NCBI RefSeq assembly: GCF_963678635.1
Contig: NC_087071.1
Coordinates: 23,198,013-23,262,012, forward strand
Length of the DNA: 64,000 nucleotides
From: Symsagittifera roscoffensis
Lineage: Eukaryota; Xenacoelomorpha; Acoela; Convolutidae
Reading direction: 5' to 3'
The translations under genes and the position numbers were made by a program. A model generated the notes under the pieces. The model saw only the letters and a list, made by a program, of their open reading frames with translations. It searched no databases and was not told where the DNA came from. This document shows positions 1 to 12,478 of this stretch, one piece after another; the first letter of the stretch is position 1, and each line of letters opens with the position of its first letter.

Positions 1-2089
1 CGATACTGTTTGTTTCAAAAAAGATTCATTTTATTATTCTTTTCACAAAAAAATAGTATAAACAAAAACCTTCTGATTGATAATTTTTTTCAGAAACCAA
101 TATAATAATCGATAACATGATACTGACCACGGTCACTTCAGAAAACTGTTTTTTTAACGCAGCTGCATGTCTTAGAGCACCTCAAGAAACCTTTAATTAG
201 ACAATTCATTCGCCCGCAGGGGATTATTTTTAAAATTAGCAAAAACAATAATTCGTTCGTCAAAATGATGCACACTTTAGAACCAAAGAACAGTAACGTA
301 TTTGATCAATCTGAGTTTAGCCGAAAATTGTTTTTGCATAGCCCGCTGGATTTTTTCCTAAAATCAAACTTTGAGTCTCGTTTTTGCAGAGACATAATAT
401 CAAAGTTTTATACTTTTTTTTCATTCAGAATGACGAATGATATCAAAGTTTTATGGTGGATTCAATAATTTCAACTGAAGCTGGAAAAATATCAAACTCA
501 ATTGTCTGGTGTTGATTTGAAGTTCTCTAGCTGAAGTTAAAATCAAAACCAGGCAACTGATTTTGATAATTTCCCAGTTCTAATTAAGCGTCATGACTCC
601 GTCACGAAAAATTTGATAACATTCCTAATTTCCAACAAAATTATGCATCGCATTTCGTCGAGTTGTTTACTCTGAAAAAAAGTAGCTTCCAAAGTTGATT
701 AATAAGTGTTGTCGTTCTGTAACAATTAGCATTTATTCTAATTGCAACTGGACCTTGAAGTGTCCTAGATTACAAAATCCAAGCCGACAACATTCAAAGC
801 ATTTTTTAAGTTTTCGGTTTTGTGATTCAACAAGCTGCTACAATTTCGTTGGCGAAAAACTGACTAATTCACATTAGTAGCAGTTTAAGACCAATAGAAA
901 CTGAAGATCAACTTTCAAAACAAAGACAAATTTGATTTTGGAAATGGAAAGAAAAGTTTTAGACCCAAAAACTCATAACAGGAAAACATAGCTTTTCTTT
1001 GTTGTACAAACAAAAAACTATCAGAAAACTTAAAAGAATATTCAGAAAAAAATGGTAGATACAGCTAGCTAATAAGGTTTTTGGTTTCACTAACAATGTT
1101 TGAGCATGGTAAGAAACTGTTCCCAACGACAAATTAATACTAGTTGGTTTATCGCCAAAACATTTGAAACGAGTTTTTCTCAAAAGCTTCAAAAGTCCTT
1201 AATTAAAATATATGTCAAAATCATTTAAATTATACATACATTTTCAAAAAAAGCTCAATGGTAACTGATAAACAAAATTGAGGCTGTCTCATATATTGAA
1301 TATATGTAACGTTCAATGATATAGAAGATCAAACAATTACCAATTTTTCCACTAACAACATCACATGTCTTTAAATATCTTTTAAAATATTAGGAAACTA
1401 TTTTTTTTGAAGTTGCCTTTTTGATCTTCAAAATAAAATGTGTTAGGGTTGCTGAAACCTCAATGATCAATGGGAAACAAAATTCGTACAGTGCGACAAA
1501 AAATTTATATAGGTTAAGATTTTTTGGAACGAAAGCTCCGTACCTATTGGTTGGACCTTTTTAAATAAAAACCGAAGACATAGCAAAAAGCTTCTCTCAA
1601 TTCAATAATCACTTCTCTGGTTTTTAGACTCTAGGACCTCTAAGGTGGAAGATATTTTTTCTGACCTTTTTCCGAGATATCAAGTTGAGCTTTGAAATTT
1701 TTTGTGTTTATCGTTTAATTGTGTTTTCTCTAGAAAATGTGTGATCCTGAACCAATTCACTTGATTATTTGAGATTTTGACTTTTTTGGCAGTGTTAAGC
1801 AAAAACACGCTAGGTTAAAATTGGTTTCGAAGTCTTCAATTTCCGCTTCAGCCAGAAAAAAAAAACAAAAAGCTCCAACGAAAGTTTTTGACAAAATTGC
1901 CGTTCATTTTTTTGGCCAATTTCTTTCATCAATTTGCAAGGCTAGTGTTTCTTCAAGCCATTACTATTCTTCATTTTTTTTAGTCTTCCATCAAACACAA
2001 AAGAAATTGACAAAAACCAACTTTTATAATTTCGAAATCAGATCAGTGATCGAAACTCTTTTTGTTTCTAAATACGTTTCCAAAAAAAA
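1..2089. other. Non-coding AT-rich flank, no gene seen
   Basis: Only short ORFs of low-complexity composition (Phe, Lys, Ser, Asn rich) occur here. None has a coding-like composition, a conserved motif or good splice signals. Homopolymer A and T runs are frequent. I see no repeat family shared with the rest of the window. Confidence 0.6.
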
Positions 2090-2842
2090 TCATTGGCATA
2101 TCCAGGGCTGTTCTTTGCACATCACGTTTTTCTTGAACCATCTGAAAGTCAAAAAGTATCCGGGGTTATCGTAAGGAATAGCCTCACTCCATTCCTTGTC
2201 AACTTTGAAGAGATACGGCATGTCTGGGGCTTGTGGTAACATTCGGAATACAGTGTTTTCACGAATCAGACTTCCCTTTCCAAAACCCAATCTGATGATA
2301 ACATTCACTTCACATTCGGGATAATAATATGCTGAAATTAGGTTTAGTTGCTTGTCTTCGTCGTAGTCAGTCAGTTTTTTTATGTATTCCTGAGGTCGTG
2401 TCAATAAAGTTCTTAATCCCCAATGGATGTATTTGGTACATTGAGCTTTACAGCATCCCTGGGAGTCTAAATAGTGGTTATGACTTTTAAAAATTCCGGG
2501 AAACGTTTGATTGCATTCTTCGTTTGCCCATTTATTGATCCAATTATTATAGTAATATATGTTGCTCGGCCAGTCCCTATTAATGGAAGTTGAATAAGGT
2601 GGACTAGAATCTGCGTTAACAATTTCAAAAGACTGAAGACAATAAACATTAGAAAAACGGCGACACGCTGTTCTTGTAAAATCATACTGAATTCTTTGAT
2701 CAACACTTATGATAAATAATATTGAAGACCATGTGTAGTTAACTGTTGAGTTTATAACAATGTCTTCTAAAAAATGGCCCACAGAAATCATGATAAAAAG
2801 CAATGGAAAGTAATTGCAGTAAAATACCATTTTTCGTCGCAA
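2090..2842 (-). CDS. Secreted cysteine-rich glycoprotein of unknown family
   Basis: This is an uninterrupted single-exon ORF of 250 codons, one of the longest host-like ORFs in the window. The product begins with a hydrophobic stretch (about residues 6-22, YFPLLFIMISVG) preceded by basic residues, as in a signal peptide. There is a second Met at residue 5, so translation could start at 2830. The rest is hydrophilic with no further membrane segment. It has nine cysteines (about 60, 68, 110, 130, 131, 135, 187, 242, 249) and three N-glycosylation sequons (NST at 31, NYT at 35, NQT at 111). Aromatic residues are frequent (YYYNNW, YFLTFRWF). Together these suggest a disulfide-bonded extracellular protein. 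I do not recognise a domain. It could be one exon of a longer gene, but the ORF opens with a signal peptide and closes on its own stop. Secretion is inferred from sequence alone. Confidence 0.6.
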   Translation of the reverse strand: MRRKMVFYCNYFPLLFIMISVGHFLEDIVINSTVNYTWSSILFIISVDQRIQYDFTRTACRRFSNVYCLQSFEIVNADSSPPYSTSINRDWPSNIYYYNNWINKWANEECNQTFPGIFKSHNHYLDSQGCCKAQCTKYIHWGLRTLLTRPQEYIKKLTDYDEDKQLNLISAYYYPECEVNVIIRLGFGKGSLIRENTVFRMLPQAPDMPYLFKVDKEWSEAIPYDNPGYFLTFRWFKKNVMCKEQPWICQ

Positions 2843-4079
2843 TTTTTTTATGAATCCAAAAGCAAAACAAATGATAAGAGTTCAAATTTTTTTTTAATTT
2901 CAAAATGGTGAAATTATTACAAAAATACTAAACTCTATAACTAACTGTCCTGCGCTCAGTTATAATGGCGAACAACTGTTTTGTTATGATGGTGAGCAAT
3001 AAACTGTTTTGCGCTCAGTTATAATGGTAAACACCAAAAAAGTCATTGTAAACCTTGATTTTGTTTATTTCGAGTAAGCAACGAGTAGTTAGAGGAAATT
3101 TAAATAATTTAGAGTAGTTAGAGAAACGTTGAATCATAGAGATGAAGTTCGACTTTTCATTTCCACCACAGGATAAACATATGCATGAATCCACACCCTC
3201 AGTAACTAATTTTTCTCATGCTTGTTCCCTTGCTAAAACACCCTGAATTTGTAAATTAATATGAATCTTTCGAAAATTTCAAAATTGACGGAGTACGCTG
3301 CTCAAGAAGGAAGATTATTTGCAACAAGACAACGCCCTGAGCTCTTCTAAGCAACCTAAAAAACGTTTAAAACATCCTTTTTCAAAAGGTTTAAAACTAT
3401 ATTTACGGTTTTAAACATACTTCAAAAGGCTTTACGTAAATGAAAGTTTTACTCTGTACGAAAAATCAAACCTTAAGTTTTTTTACCATTCAAGCAAGTA
3501 TTATTCATTTTAACTGATTGCCTCCAATTTGTTTGAAGCAATTTGGCCTGGAAAATATTCTTGAATTAATTTGTACTCTTACGCACTTTTTTAGACCAAA
3601 TGGGAACTAAAGTATTTTGTTTTGTAAGCCTATATCAAAATTCTTCTTTTTTTACATCAGAACATTTTTATTTCTTTTATAATTTTTCAGTTAAGACTAA
3701 CAAATAAAAAATCATATAAACTGCCCATAGCACCAACTTTATAATTATATTTTTAACTCGAATGGTAGAAACATTTTTTGCAAGAATTGTTTGCGAATCT
3801 TTCGGAGAGATCTGTCAATTGGTAGCCTTTAATGTTTCTTTAACAAGCGTTTCTTCGTTTTTGGTTGAATCTTTTGCGAGTAGCAGCCGGGTCAGATTAG
3901 GACCCTGCTGCTATCTAAAGAGTTGAGAAGATTTCCTGCAGAAAATTAAGAAACTGAGGTTGCAACTTGCTTCCCTGTTCAGAGATTGCATGGCTTATTA
4001 GATGGGCTTTAATGCAGTTTGTGCCAATTTGAATAAAAGACTGAAAACTGTTTGTCATACAAATTCTCATAAATGACAA
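2843..4079. other. Non-coding stretch, no gene seen
   Basis: AT-rich sequence between the secreted-protein ORF and the first dispersed repeat. A short imperfect duplication lies near 2945-3030, where a phrase containing GCGCTCAGTTATAATGG recurs. Nothing else is supported. Confidence 0.5.
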
Positions 4080-4265
4080 ATTTTTAGTCATACAATTTCC
4101 ATTTATGGCAAAAATGTTAGTCATACAATTTCCAGTTATGGGAAAATGCTTATTATAGAGATTTCATACAACTTTCTGTACGTATGGAATTGTATAGATT
4201 TGCATAAGAAGAAATTAATCATTTATGAGAATTGTGTGACAAGCATTTTTGGTCAACCCGGGATC
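4080..4265 (+). repeat. Partial copy of a dispersed repeat (GTACGTATGGAATTGTAT family)
   Basis: This stretch contains repeated AGTCATACAATTTCC phrases, then a segment with TAGAGATTTCATACAA, GTACGTATGGAATTGTAT and TTTTGGTCAACCCGG. The same order of phrases recurs at about 44250-44345 and 51000-51110, so it is a dispersed element end. No coding potential. Confidence 0.55.
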
Positions 4266-5331
4266 TTCCTCTGATTCATTTCTTTGCGACAAAGCTTACA
4301 TATAAGAAAAATTTACAACAGTCGGTTGGTGTATTTGGCGGTTGAAATTGGCGTTTCCATTCTTTTTAATTTATAATTCCATAATTCCATAGTTTTATAC
4401 GCACCAAAAAGTGCGTATTTAAAAAGTAGGTCTTAGCTTTGAACTGAAAAGTTAAAAATTTATCTAAATCCAAAACTACTAAATCCAAAAATAAAAGGTC
4501 TCCTGTTTACTGCGCAGAAGTCTGAGCAACCTATTCAAGTATTCATTTAGCAGAAAAGTTGTTCACACTACTAATTCCTGGTCGCCAAAAGCAAGTTTTT
4601 CAAATATAATTTTTTGAAAAGGAATATGTAACCCAATTACAACACTAGTTTTTAAAAAAAGTCAAAAAAAAATTTTTCGTTTATATCAAGTTAGCAAAAA
4701 ATTTCCATTTCTGAAGAACAACACAAGTCAAATTTCTCAACTTATAGATTAGTTTGAGATGCCTGTTCAAAAAAGTTTGGGCGAGAATGACCATTAAAAA
4801 AATTGTTCATTTATGTTTAAGAATTTTTTTTTCAAAGTTGATCCAAAAGAAAGGCTTTTAAAAAGCCATAAACAATAACAGTAGAACGTAACGCATTACG
4901 TCCCAGGCAAGTGTTGTTCGCGAAATTGTTTCCATAAAAATCACGCATACGGCAAGAGAAACTTTTTTTGAAGTTATAAAATCATATTTGAATGCAAGAG
5001 ATCAACATTAATAGCATCTGAAACGTTATCAAATTATGACAAGGGTTTGTTTTGATATCTTTGTTTTTACTTTTGAATATACCGATTCTTATAGAATAAT
5101 CAAACACAACGAAAGTGTTTTGTATTGCGATGAACTTGGAACTCTTGGGGATATGATGAAGCAACTGAGCTCACAAACGAATGAGAATTAAATTGGTTAA
5201 AAAACGAGTGTAACTCAAAACCGCTGACCACACTTGACTTTGGTCTGATAGAGAACAAGTAGCAACAAGAATCTTTAATTTTTTAATGAACTCTACTAGC
5301 TGTATATTTAATGAGTATTTTGTGGCATGCT

Positions 5332-5562
5332 CAGTGGCATGGGCAGAAATTTTTCAAGAGGGTGGGCAGTTTTTTCGAAATATTTAAAAAAATTCTGTGG
5401 ACTATTTTTTTCGAGTCAATCAACTTGATTTTCCAAAATATCCAAGAAAACTATAAGGAAAAAAAATTTTGGAAAATTTTTAGCCTATGGATATACTTGG
5501 CAACCGAAATTGAGAGGAAAGCGGTCGCCCATCCTTCTTTGTCCCCCTTCTGCACGCTACTG
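5332..5562. mobile_element. Small hAT-like MITE inside tandem unit 1
   Basis: The ends form short imperfect terminal inverted repeats: left CAGTGGCATGGGCAGAA, right (reverse complement) CAGTAGCGTGCAGAAGG. CAGTG-type ends suit hAT-derived non-autonomous elements. No matching 8-bp target duplication is visible, so the family call is tentative. It is carried along in all three tandem units. Confidence 0.45.
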
Positions 5563-7136
5563 TTGATATTGTAGGAAGGAAAGCAATCACTTCCATTTAT
5601 TTTTTCATCAAATACTAGCGGTATTTCTGTGCCTCACGCGATATCACAGGACTTTTGTCAAACAAAGACTCAATAGCGATTCAACGAGTTGACAACAAAT
5701 GCAATTAAAAATCAAATAATTTTTGGTTTTTTGTCTCGTTTTGCATGAAATTAAAATAAAAAAGTACCAAAGATTTCATTTCATTGAATAAGTAAGTACA
5801 ATTCTTAATAAAAAAAAAACGGGTGATGGAACCATCTTACAATCCTTCCGTGTACAAACTCCTGGTAACCAATGTAATCCATGCCTTTTAACAATATAAT
5901 ATAAGCTAACATTGTTAGTCATTATTATCTCACCGGTAACTTGTATATTATCTCACCAGTAACTTTTATATAATGTTTTGATCAGTGTCAGTTTGCCATG
6001 TCTCCTTTCTCTCATTGCAATAGCTACTCTCTTCCTCCTCCTGTCACATGTTTTCCGTGCCTGATTGTTCCGAGGACCACTGCTCTTGCTCGCCAGGTGA
6101 TAAGTTGCCATAATCGTATATTTGATCCAACTCCTTATCCATATATGCCAAATTGGCGTTTCCATTCTTTTTAATTTATAATTCCATAATTCCATAGTTT
6201 TATACGCACCAAAAAGTGCGTATTTAAAAAGTAGGTCTTAGCTTTGAACTGAAAAGTTAAAAATTTATCTAAATCCAAAACTACTAAATCCAAAAATAAA
6301 AGGTCTCCTGTTTACTGCGCAGAAGTCTGAGCAACCTATTCAAGTATTCATTTAGCAGAAAAGTTGTTCACAATACTAATTCCTGGTCGCCAAAAGCAAG
6401 TTTTTCAAATATATTTTTTTGAAAAGGAATATGTAACCCAATTACAACACTAGTTTTTAAAAAAAGTCAAAAAAAAATTTTTTCGTTTATATCAAGTTAG
6501 TAAAAAATTTCCATTTCTGAAGAACAACACAAGTCAAATTTCTCAACTTATAGATTAGTTTGAGATGCCTGTTCAGAAAAGTTTGGGCGAGAATGACCAT
6601 TAAAAAATTGTTCATTTATGTTTAAGAATTTTTTTTTCAAAGTTGATCCAAAAGAAAGGGTTTTAAAAAGCCATAAACAATAACAGTAGAACGTAACGCA
6701 TTACGTCCCAGGCAAGTGTTGTTCGCGAAATTGTTTCCATAAAAATCACGCATACGACAAGAGAAACTTTTTTTGAAGTTATAAAATCATATTTGAATGC
6801 AAGAGATCAACATTAATAGCATCTGAAACGTTATCAAATTATGACAAGGGTTTGTTTTGATATCTTTGTTTTTACTTTTGAATATACCGATTCTTATAGA
6901 ATAATCAAACACAACGAAAGTGTTTTGTATTGCGATGAACTTGGAACTCTTGGGGATATGATGAAGCAACTGAGCTCACAAACGAATGAGAATTAAATTG
7001 GTTAAAAAACGAGTGTAACTCAAAACCGCTGACCACACTTGACTTTGGTCTGATAGAGAACAAGTAGCAACAAGAATCTTTAATTTTTTAATGAACTCTA
7101 CTAGCTGTATATTTAATGAGTATTTTGTGGCATGCT

Positions 7137-7367
7137 CAGTGGCATGGGCAGAAATTTTTCAAGAGGGTGGGCAGTTTTTTCGAAATATTTAAAAAAATTC
7201 TGTGGACTATTTTTTTCGAGTCAATCAACTTGATTTTCCAAAATATCCAAGAAAACTATAAGGAAAAAAAATTTTGGAAAATTTTTAGCCTATGGATATA
7301 CTTGGCAACCGAAATTGAGAGGAAAGCGGTCGCCCATCCTTCTTTGTCCCCCTTCTGCACGCTACTG
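7137..7367. mobile_element. hAT-like MITE, copy in tandem unit 2
   Basis: Same element as at 5332-5562, displaced by the 1.8-kb period and sharing its flanks. It was copied with the unit rather than inserted independently. Confidence 0.45.
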
Positions 7368-8939
7368 TTGATATTGTAGGAAGGAAAGCAATCACTTCCA
7401 TTTATTTTTTCATCAAATACTAGCGGTATTTCTGTGCCTCACGCGATATCACAGGACTTTTGTCAAACAAAGACTCAATAGCGATTCAACGAGTTGACAA
7501 CAAATGCAATTAAAAATCAAATAATTTTTGGTTTTTTGTCTCGTTTTGCATGAAATTAAAATAAAAAAGTACCAAAGATTTCATTTCATTGAATAAGTAA
7601 GTACAATTCTTAATAAAAAAAAACGGGTGATGGAACCATCTTACAATCCTTCCGTGTACAAACTCCTGGTAACCAATGTAATCCATGCCTTTTAACAATA
7701 TAATATAAGCTAACATTGTTAGTCATTATTATCTCACCGGTAACTTGTATATTATCTCACCAGTAACTTTTATATAATGTTTTGATCAGTGTCAGTTTGC
7801 CATGTCTCCTTTCTCTCATTGCAATAGCTACTCTCTTCCTCCTCCTGTCACATGTTTTCCGTGCCTGATTGTTCCGAGGACCACTGCTCTTGCTCGCCAG
7901 GTGATAAGTTGCCATAATCGTATATTTGATCCAACTCCTTATCCATATATGCCAAATTGGCGTTTCCATTCTTTTTAATTTATAATTCCATAATTCCATA
8001 GTTTTATACGCACCAAAAAGTGCGTATTTAAAAAGTAGGTCTTAGCTTTGAACTGAAAAGTTAAAAATTTATCTAAATCCAAAACTACTAAATCCAAAAA
8101 TAAAAGGTCTCCTGTTTACTGCGCAGAAGTCTGAGCAACCTATTCAAGTATTCATTTAGCAGAAAAGTTGTTCACACTACTAATTCCTGGTCGCCAAAAG
8201 CAAGTTTTTCAAATATATTTTTTTGAAAAGGAATATGTAACCCAATTACAACACTAGTTTTTAAAAAAGTCAAAAAAAAAATTTTTCGTTTATATCAAGT
8301 TAGCAAAAAATTTCCATTTCTGAAGAACAACACAAGTCAAATTTCTCAACTTATAGATTAGTTTGAGATGCCTGTTCAGAAAAGTTTGGGCGAGAATGAC
8401 CATTAAAAAATTGTTCATTTATGTTTAAGAATTTTTTTTTCAAAGTTGATCCAAAAGAAAGGCTTTTAAAAAGCCATAAACAATAACAGTAGAACGTAAC
8501 GCATTACGTCCCAGGCAAGTGTTGTTCGCGAAATTGTTTCCATAAAAATCACGCATACGGCAAGAGAAACTTTTTTTGAAGTTATAAAATCATATTTGAA
8601 TGCAAGAGATCAACATTAATAGCATCTGAAACGTTATCAAATTATGACAAGGGTTTGTTTTGATATCTTTGTTTTTACTTTTGAATATACCGATTCTTTT
8701 AGAATAATCAAACACAACGAAAGTGTTTTGTATTCCGATGAACTTGGAACTCTTGGGGATATGATGAAGCAACTGAGCTCACAAACGAATGAGAATTAAA
8801 TTGGTTAAAAAACGAGTGTAACTCAAAACCGCTGACCACACTTGACTTTGGTCTGATAGAGAACAAGTAGCAACAAGAATCTTTAATTTTTTAATGAACT
8901 CTACTAGCTGTATATTTAATGAGTATTTTGTGGCATGCT

Positions 8940-9170
8940 CAGTGGCATGGGCAGAAATTTTTCAAGAGGGTGGGCAGTTTTTTCGAAATATTTAAAAAAA
9001 TTCTGTGGACTATTTTTTTCGAGTCAATCAACTTGATTTTCCAAAATATCCAAGAAAACTATAAGGAAAAAAAATTTTGGAAAATTTTTAGCCTATGGAT
9101 ATACTTGGCAACCGAAATTGAGAGGAAAGCGGTCGCCCATCCTTCTTTGTCCCCCTTCTGCACGCTACTG
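8940..9170. mobile_element. hAT-like MITE, copy in tandem unit 3
   Basis: Third copy carried by the tandem unit, with the same CAGTGG/CTACTG ends and the same flanks. Confidence 0.45.
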
Positions 9171-9594
9171 TTGATATTGTAGGAAGGAAAGCAATCACTT
9201 CCATTTATTTTTTCATCAAATACTAGCGGTATTTCTGTGCCTCACGCGATATCACAGGACTTTAGTCAAACAAAGATTCAATAGCGCTTCAACGAGTTGA
9301 CAACAAATGCAATTAAAAATCAAATAATTTTTGGTTTTTTGTCTCGTTTTGCATGAAATTAAAATAAAAAAGTACCAAAGATTTCAGTGTCAGTTTGCCA
9401 TGTCTCCTTTCTCTCATTGCAATAGCTACTCTCTTCCTCCTCCTGTCACATGTTTTCCGTGCCTGATTGTTCCGAGGACCACTGCTCTTGCTCGCCAGGT
9501 GATAAGTTGCCATAATCTTATATTTGATCCAACTCCTTATCCATATATGCCACTGGGGCATATAAGCTCACCGCCTTGATTGAGTAGTCCGATG

Positions 9595-9825
9595 TTATGT
9601 CTTCCTCAGCATCCCTTCCTCCAGTACTCTTAGCAAGTCCTTTCCACTCATGGTCTTAGTTAGGCGGTCTGCTATCATTATCTGGGTGGGCACGAAATGA
9701 AATTTTATTCCCTCAAACTGTATCAATGAACGTACAATCGCAATATCTCTTCTCGTCAGTCTTACGTCTCTGTTGTATTTTGGTGCATCTACCGTGACTT
9801 TCACCGACCTGCTGACTGTTAGCAC
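9595..9825 (-). pseudogene. Copia RNase H C-terminus (fragment)
   Basis: The translated fragment ends with the copia RNase H signature region FHFVPTQIMIADRLTKTM, equivalent to the ...ADxLTK... motif that closes copia polyproteins. The upstream part RRDIAIVRSLIQ corresponds to the segment before the last catalytic region. It continues out of frame into the fragment at 9713-10165. Confidence 0.75.
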
Positions 9826-11057
9826 TGTTATGACCCCACTTGGCCCATAGTTGATCGACGCTTTTGACTCGCGTCACCGTTAATTCCATCTGTAGGATTC
9901 CCGACAGTTTTCTAAGTTTCAACGATTGAATTGGCCGCCTTTTCTGTAGACTTACAACGTTGTTCAGTGCTCTGATCACGCCCCAAGTCGGTCCTGTATT
10001 CAACAAGCTAAGAGCGTCATTGAGTTTTTTTGACAAATCTGGTCTTTTTAACGTTGTCATCCACTGCAATTTGCCGATTAATGACCTCGACATTGCGACC
10101 ATTCCATCTCCGATGGCCATTTCGTTGCCTGTCGCCGGCACATTGCCAAATTCCTGAATAGACATTACACGGATTTGACTTCTATATGGTCTCTATAGGT
10201 CTCCATACTCAGTCCATGAAATTCGAAGTTTTGTCATTTGATGGTGCTAAGCTTCAATCCTTCCAGTGCTCGTTGTACTCCATTCTCAAACCATGTCGCT
10301 TCTCCAAATAGTATGTCATCTGCATGCACAATTAGTAACCCCATACATTGTCCGTTGTCCGTTTTCGAGTAGAATAAGCAATGCTGTGTCATGCATTCGT
10401 AGGATTGTTGCGTGTAGAGTCGATTCATCGGCGTTTGATACCATTCATGTGCAGCATCAATTAACCCATATGCCGCGACTAACTATTTCCAAATGGGTTT
10501 TCGGGACTTGCTCCGTTCGACCGGTGCTTGCACATGCACGTCCCGTTTCATCCTTTGTAATTGTAAGAAGGCCTTATTATGTCTATTGTCACTGGTTCCC
10601 AGTTATGTGATTTTATGATGCATAATAGGAAATTGTATGCCGCTTTTGATGGAGTTGGGGCAAACTTTTCAAGTAGCAGACTCTTTTTCTCTTGTTCTCC
10701 CAGCACTGCCAATTTTAATTTTGGCTCCTTGGTCCCGTCAGTCGCCACTTTCCACGTGTCCACTCATCTCGTCCTCAGGATTCGTTTGTCCAGATCTCAA
10801 ATCACATATTTGCTGACTAACTCGACCACTTTGAACATGTTCCATCCTTCCAGCTCCTCTCTTCATAACATTAGGAAGATGTCCTGACTTTCCTTCCATT
10901 CCGCTACTCCAACAAATTCCGTATGTTGTATCAAGTTTGGCAGTGATGAAGGTATTGGCTTTCCGAATATCGTCATCAACTTGTTCCGTCTTTTTGATCT
11001 TTCATTGTTTGTCACTGTTACGGGCGTATCATTGACAAATTCCGGATCATGAATCAA
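9713..11057 (-). pseudogene. Copia reverse transcriptase remnants
   Basis: Three overlapping frames carry recognisable pieces. At 10234-10428, GLLIVHADDILF is the copia form of the YxDD catalytic box with both aspartates kept. At 9713-10165, SLIGKLQWMTTLKRPDLS matches the thumb/connection segment IGxLxYLxxTRPDI. At 10548-11057 lie N-terminal RT pieces. Stops and frameshifts separate them, so this is a relic. Confidence 0.75.
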
Positions 11058-12478
11058 TGATTCGTTAGAGGTCCATCCACCATATGTGTTCCATTCAAGT
11101 TGTCTTGCTGCTTATGACTGTGCCTCGAAATCAGTCATTTACAATTGTGTTGATGATACCTCGCTTGCGTTCCAGTCCTCCTCTATATTAATTTCTTGCC
11201 ACTTTGTTCACTTTGTTTCTCCTTTTCCTCTTCCTTCGTGACTGCTGTTGTCGTAGTACTTTCTTCTACACGCTTTCCACTTCCTTCTCCTTCCGTAGTT
11301 TCCGTCTCTTCATTCCCCATCTCCAACAAGCCGTCGCTCTTTCCTACGTGTCATACTCCTCCGAATCACTTCTCATGTCTTCTTTTCGAAATCGCACCAC
11401 TCTTGGTTCACCTTTCTGATCCTCTTGAGACCCTCTTCCTGGCAGCTTTCCTTCTCTTCTTCTTTCTTCGCCTGAGCTTGTTCACTTGCCCGCTTTTTCC
11501 CCTCGATGAATGGCTCCTCGGTGGTGTCGTCACTGTAAACACATAACTGCTCCTCCTGGCCAATCGTTTCTCTTCTTCGTCCTTCCTTTCTCTCTCTTCA
11601 CCTCTGTCCTTCACTCTTTCCTTTATTTCGTCTTCGATATCCTTTTCACTCACGGTCATCTCGCTTGATAATTCACTGTAAAATTTAAAAATCCTGCCAA
11701 ATAATACTCTCCGCAAATGTAACTCTCAAACTTTAATTCTTTGATAGCAATTCGCCACTTTTTTTCTTTCTTTAATTTTAATTTCATCCGATTTAAAACC
11801 AAATTTCTCTCTTTTCAATTTCCCACACACTTATTCAATTTCAAATACGTTTCGATCGCTCTTTCCAATCTCATGACTCATCTCAATTTGTGCTTCTTTG
11901 TCAGTTTTCGCTAGCAAATTCGGCCTTAATATTTGTTTATTTTGACTTTGCACCTGAATGAGCTTCGTGCTCGTTCCGGTTCAGCTCATTTGGTCATTAC
12001 CCCACCAATTCGAGGCGTCTGTTTAGCCGACTGATCCTCTTTTGTTAGGTCCACGAATTCTTTAATCCATTTTCCACCTATAACTCTGTCCTCAGTTATT
12101 TTTACTCCTCTGTTATTATCGTTTTCTTTTCTTTGATCATTTGTTCCAATTCTTCTCCAGCTTTCTATCACTTTATCCTCATCATTATTCTGATCCCTTG
12201 CCAGTTTTACTCGCGAATAACGAACAAGGAATAAATTTTTACCATGATGACAACCGAAAGTCCCTTTATCCATGGCAATGATCTTCACTGATCCCATTCA
12301 ATGAATTTTCTCCAGAATTTTTCGACTAAATCTATTTAGATCCCACAAGCGGTATATGAGCCAAATGCTTTTTCCTTTTTGGAACTTCAGTTCAGCCTCT
12401 TTTTCCATGTTAACAATGTTTTCCCGCGCTTTTTGCACTCCTATCAAATGCCATTTGGACCCCCACTTTTTGATTTGA
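11058..12478 (-). pseudogene. Copia linker between integrase and RT, degenerate
   Basis: The minus-strand fragments at 11408-11716 and 11986-12297 are very rich in Arg, Lys and Glu (for example EERERKDEEEKRLARR), as in the variable linker between integrase and RT. No catalytic motif is visible. The plus-strand Phe/Ser-rich ORFs here are shadows. Confidence 0.5.

Larger units (their letters stand above)
4345..9552. repeat. Tandem array, three copies of a ~1.8-kb unit
   Basis: Three head-to-tail copies are nearly identical: unit 1 at 4345-6149, unit 2 at 6150-7953, unit 3 at 7954-9552. Units 1 and 2 differ by a handful of substitutions and small indels in A or T runs. Unit 3 is shorter, because about 205 bp corresponding to 7584-7788 is missing, with TCA at both breakpoints. 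The ORFs inside (60, 87 and 80 codons) are simply repeated with the unit and look non-coding. The array abuts the 3' side of the copia remnant that starts about 9553. The near identity implies recent duplication, or an assembly artefact from heterozygous or collapsed copies. Confidence 0.9.

Noticed and set aside
5311-9182. Identical 87-codon ORFs (MSILWHAQWHGQKFFKR...) at 5311, 7116 and 8919
   Set aside because: They span the hAT-like MITE and are copied with the 1.8-kb tandem unit; composition is low-complexity and no motif is present.
11196-11546. Plus-strand Phe/Ser-rich ORFs of 116 and 71 codons
   Set aside because: Antisense shadows of the Arg/Lys/Glu-rich copia linker.
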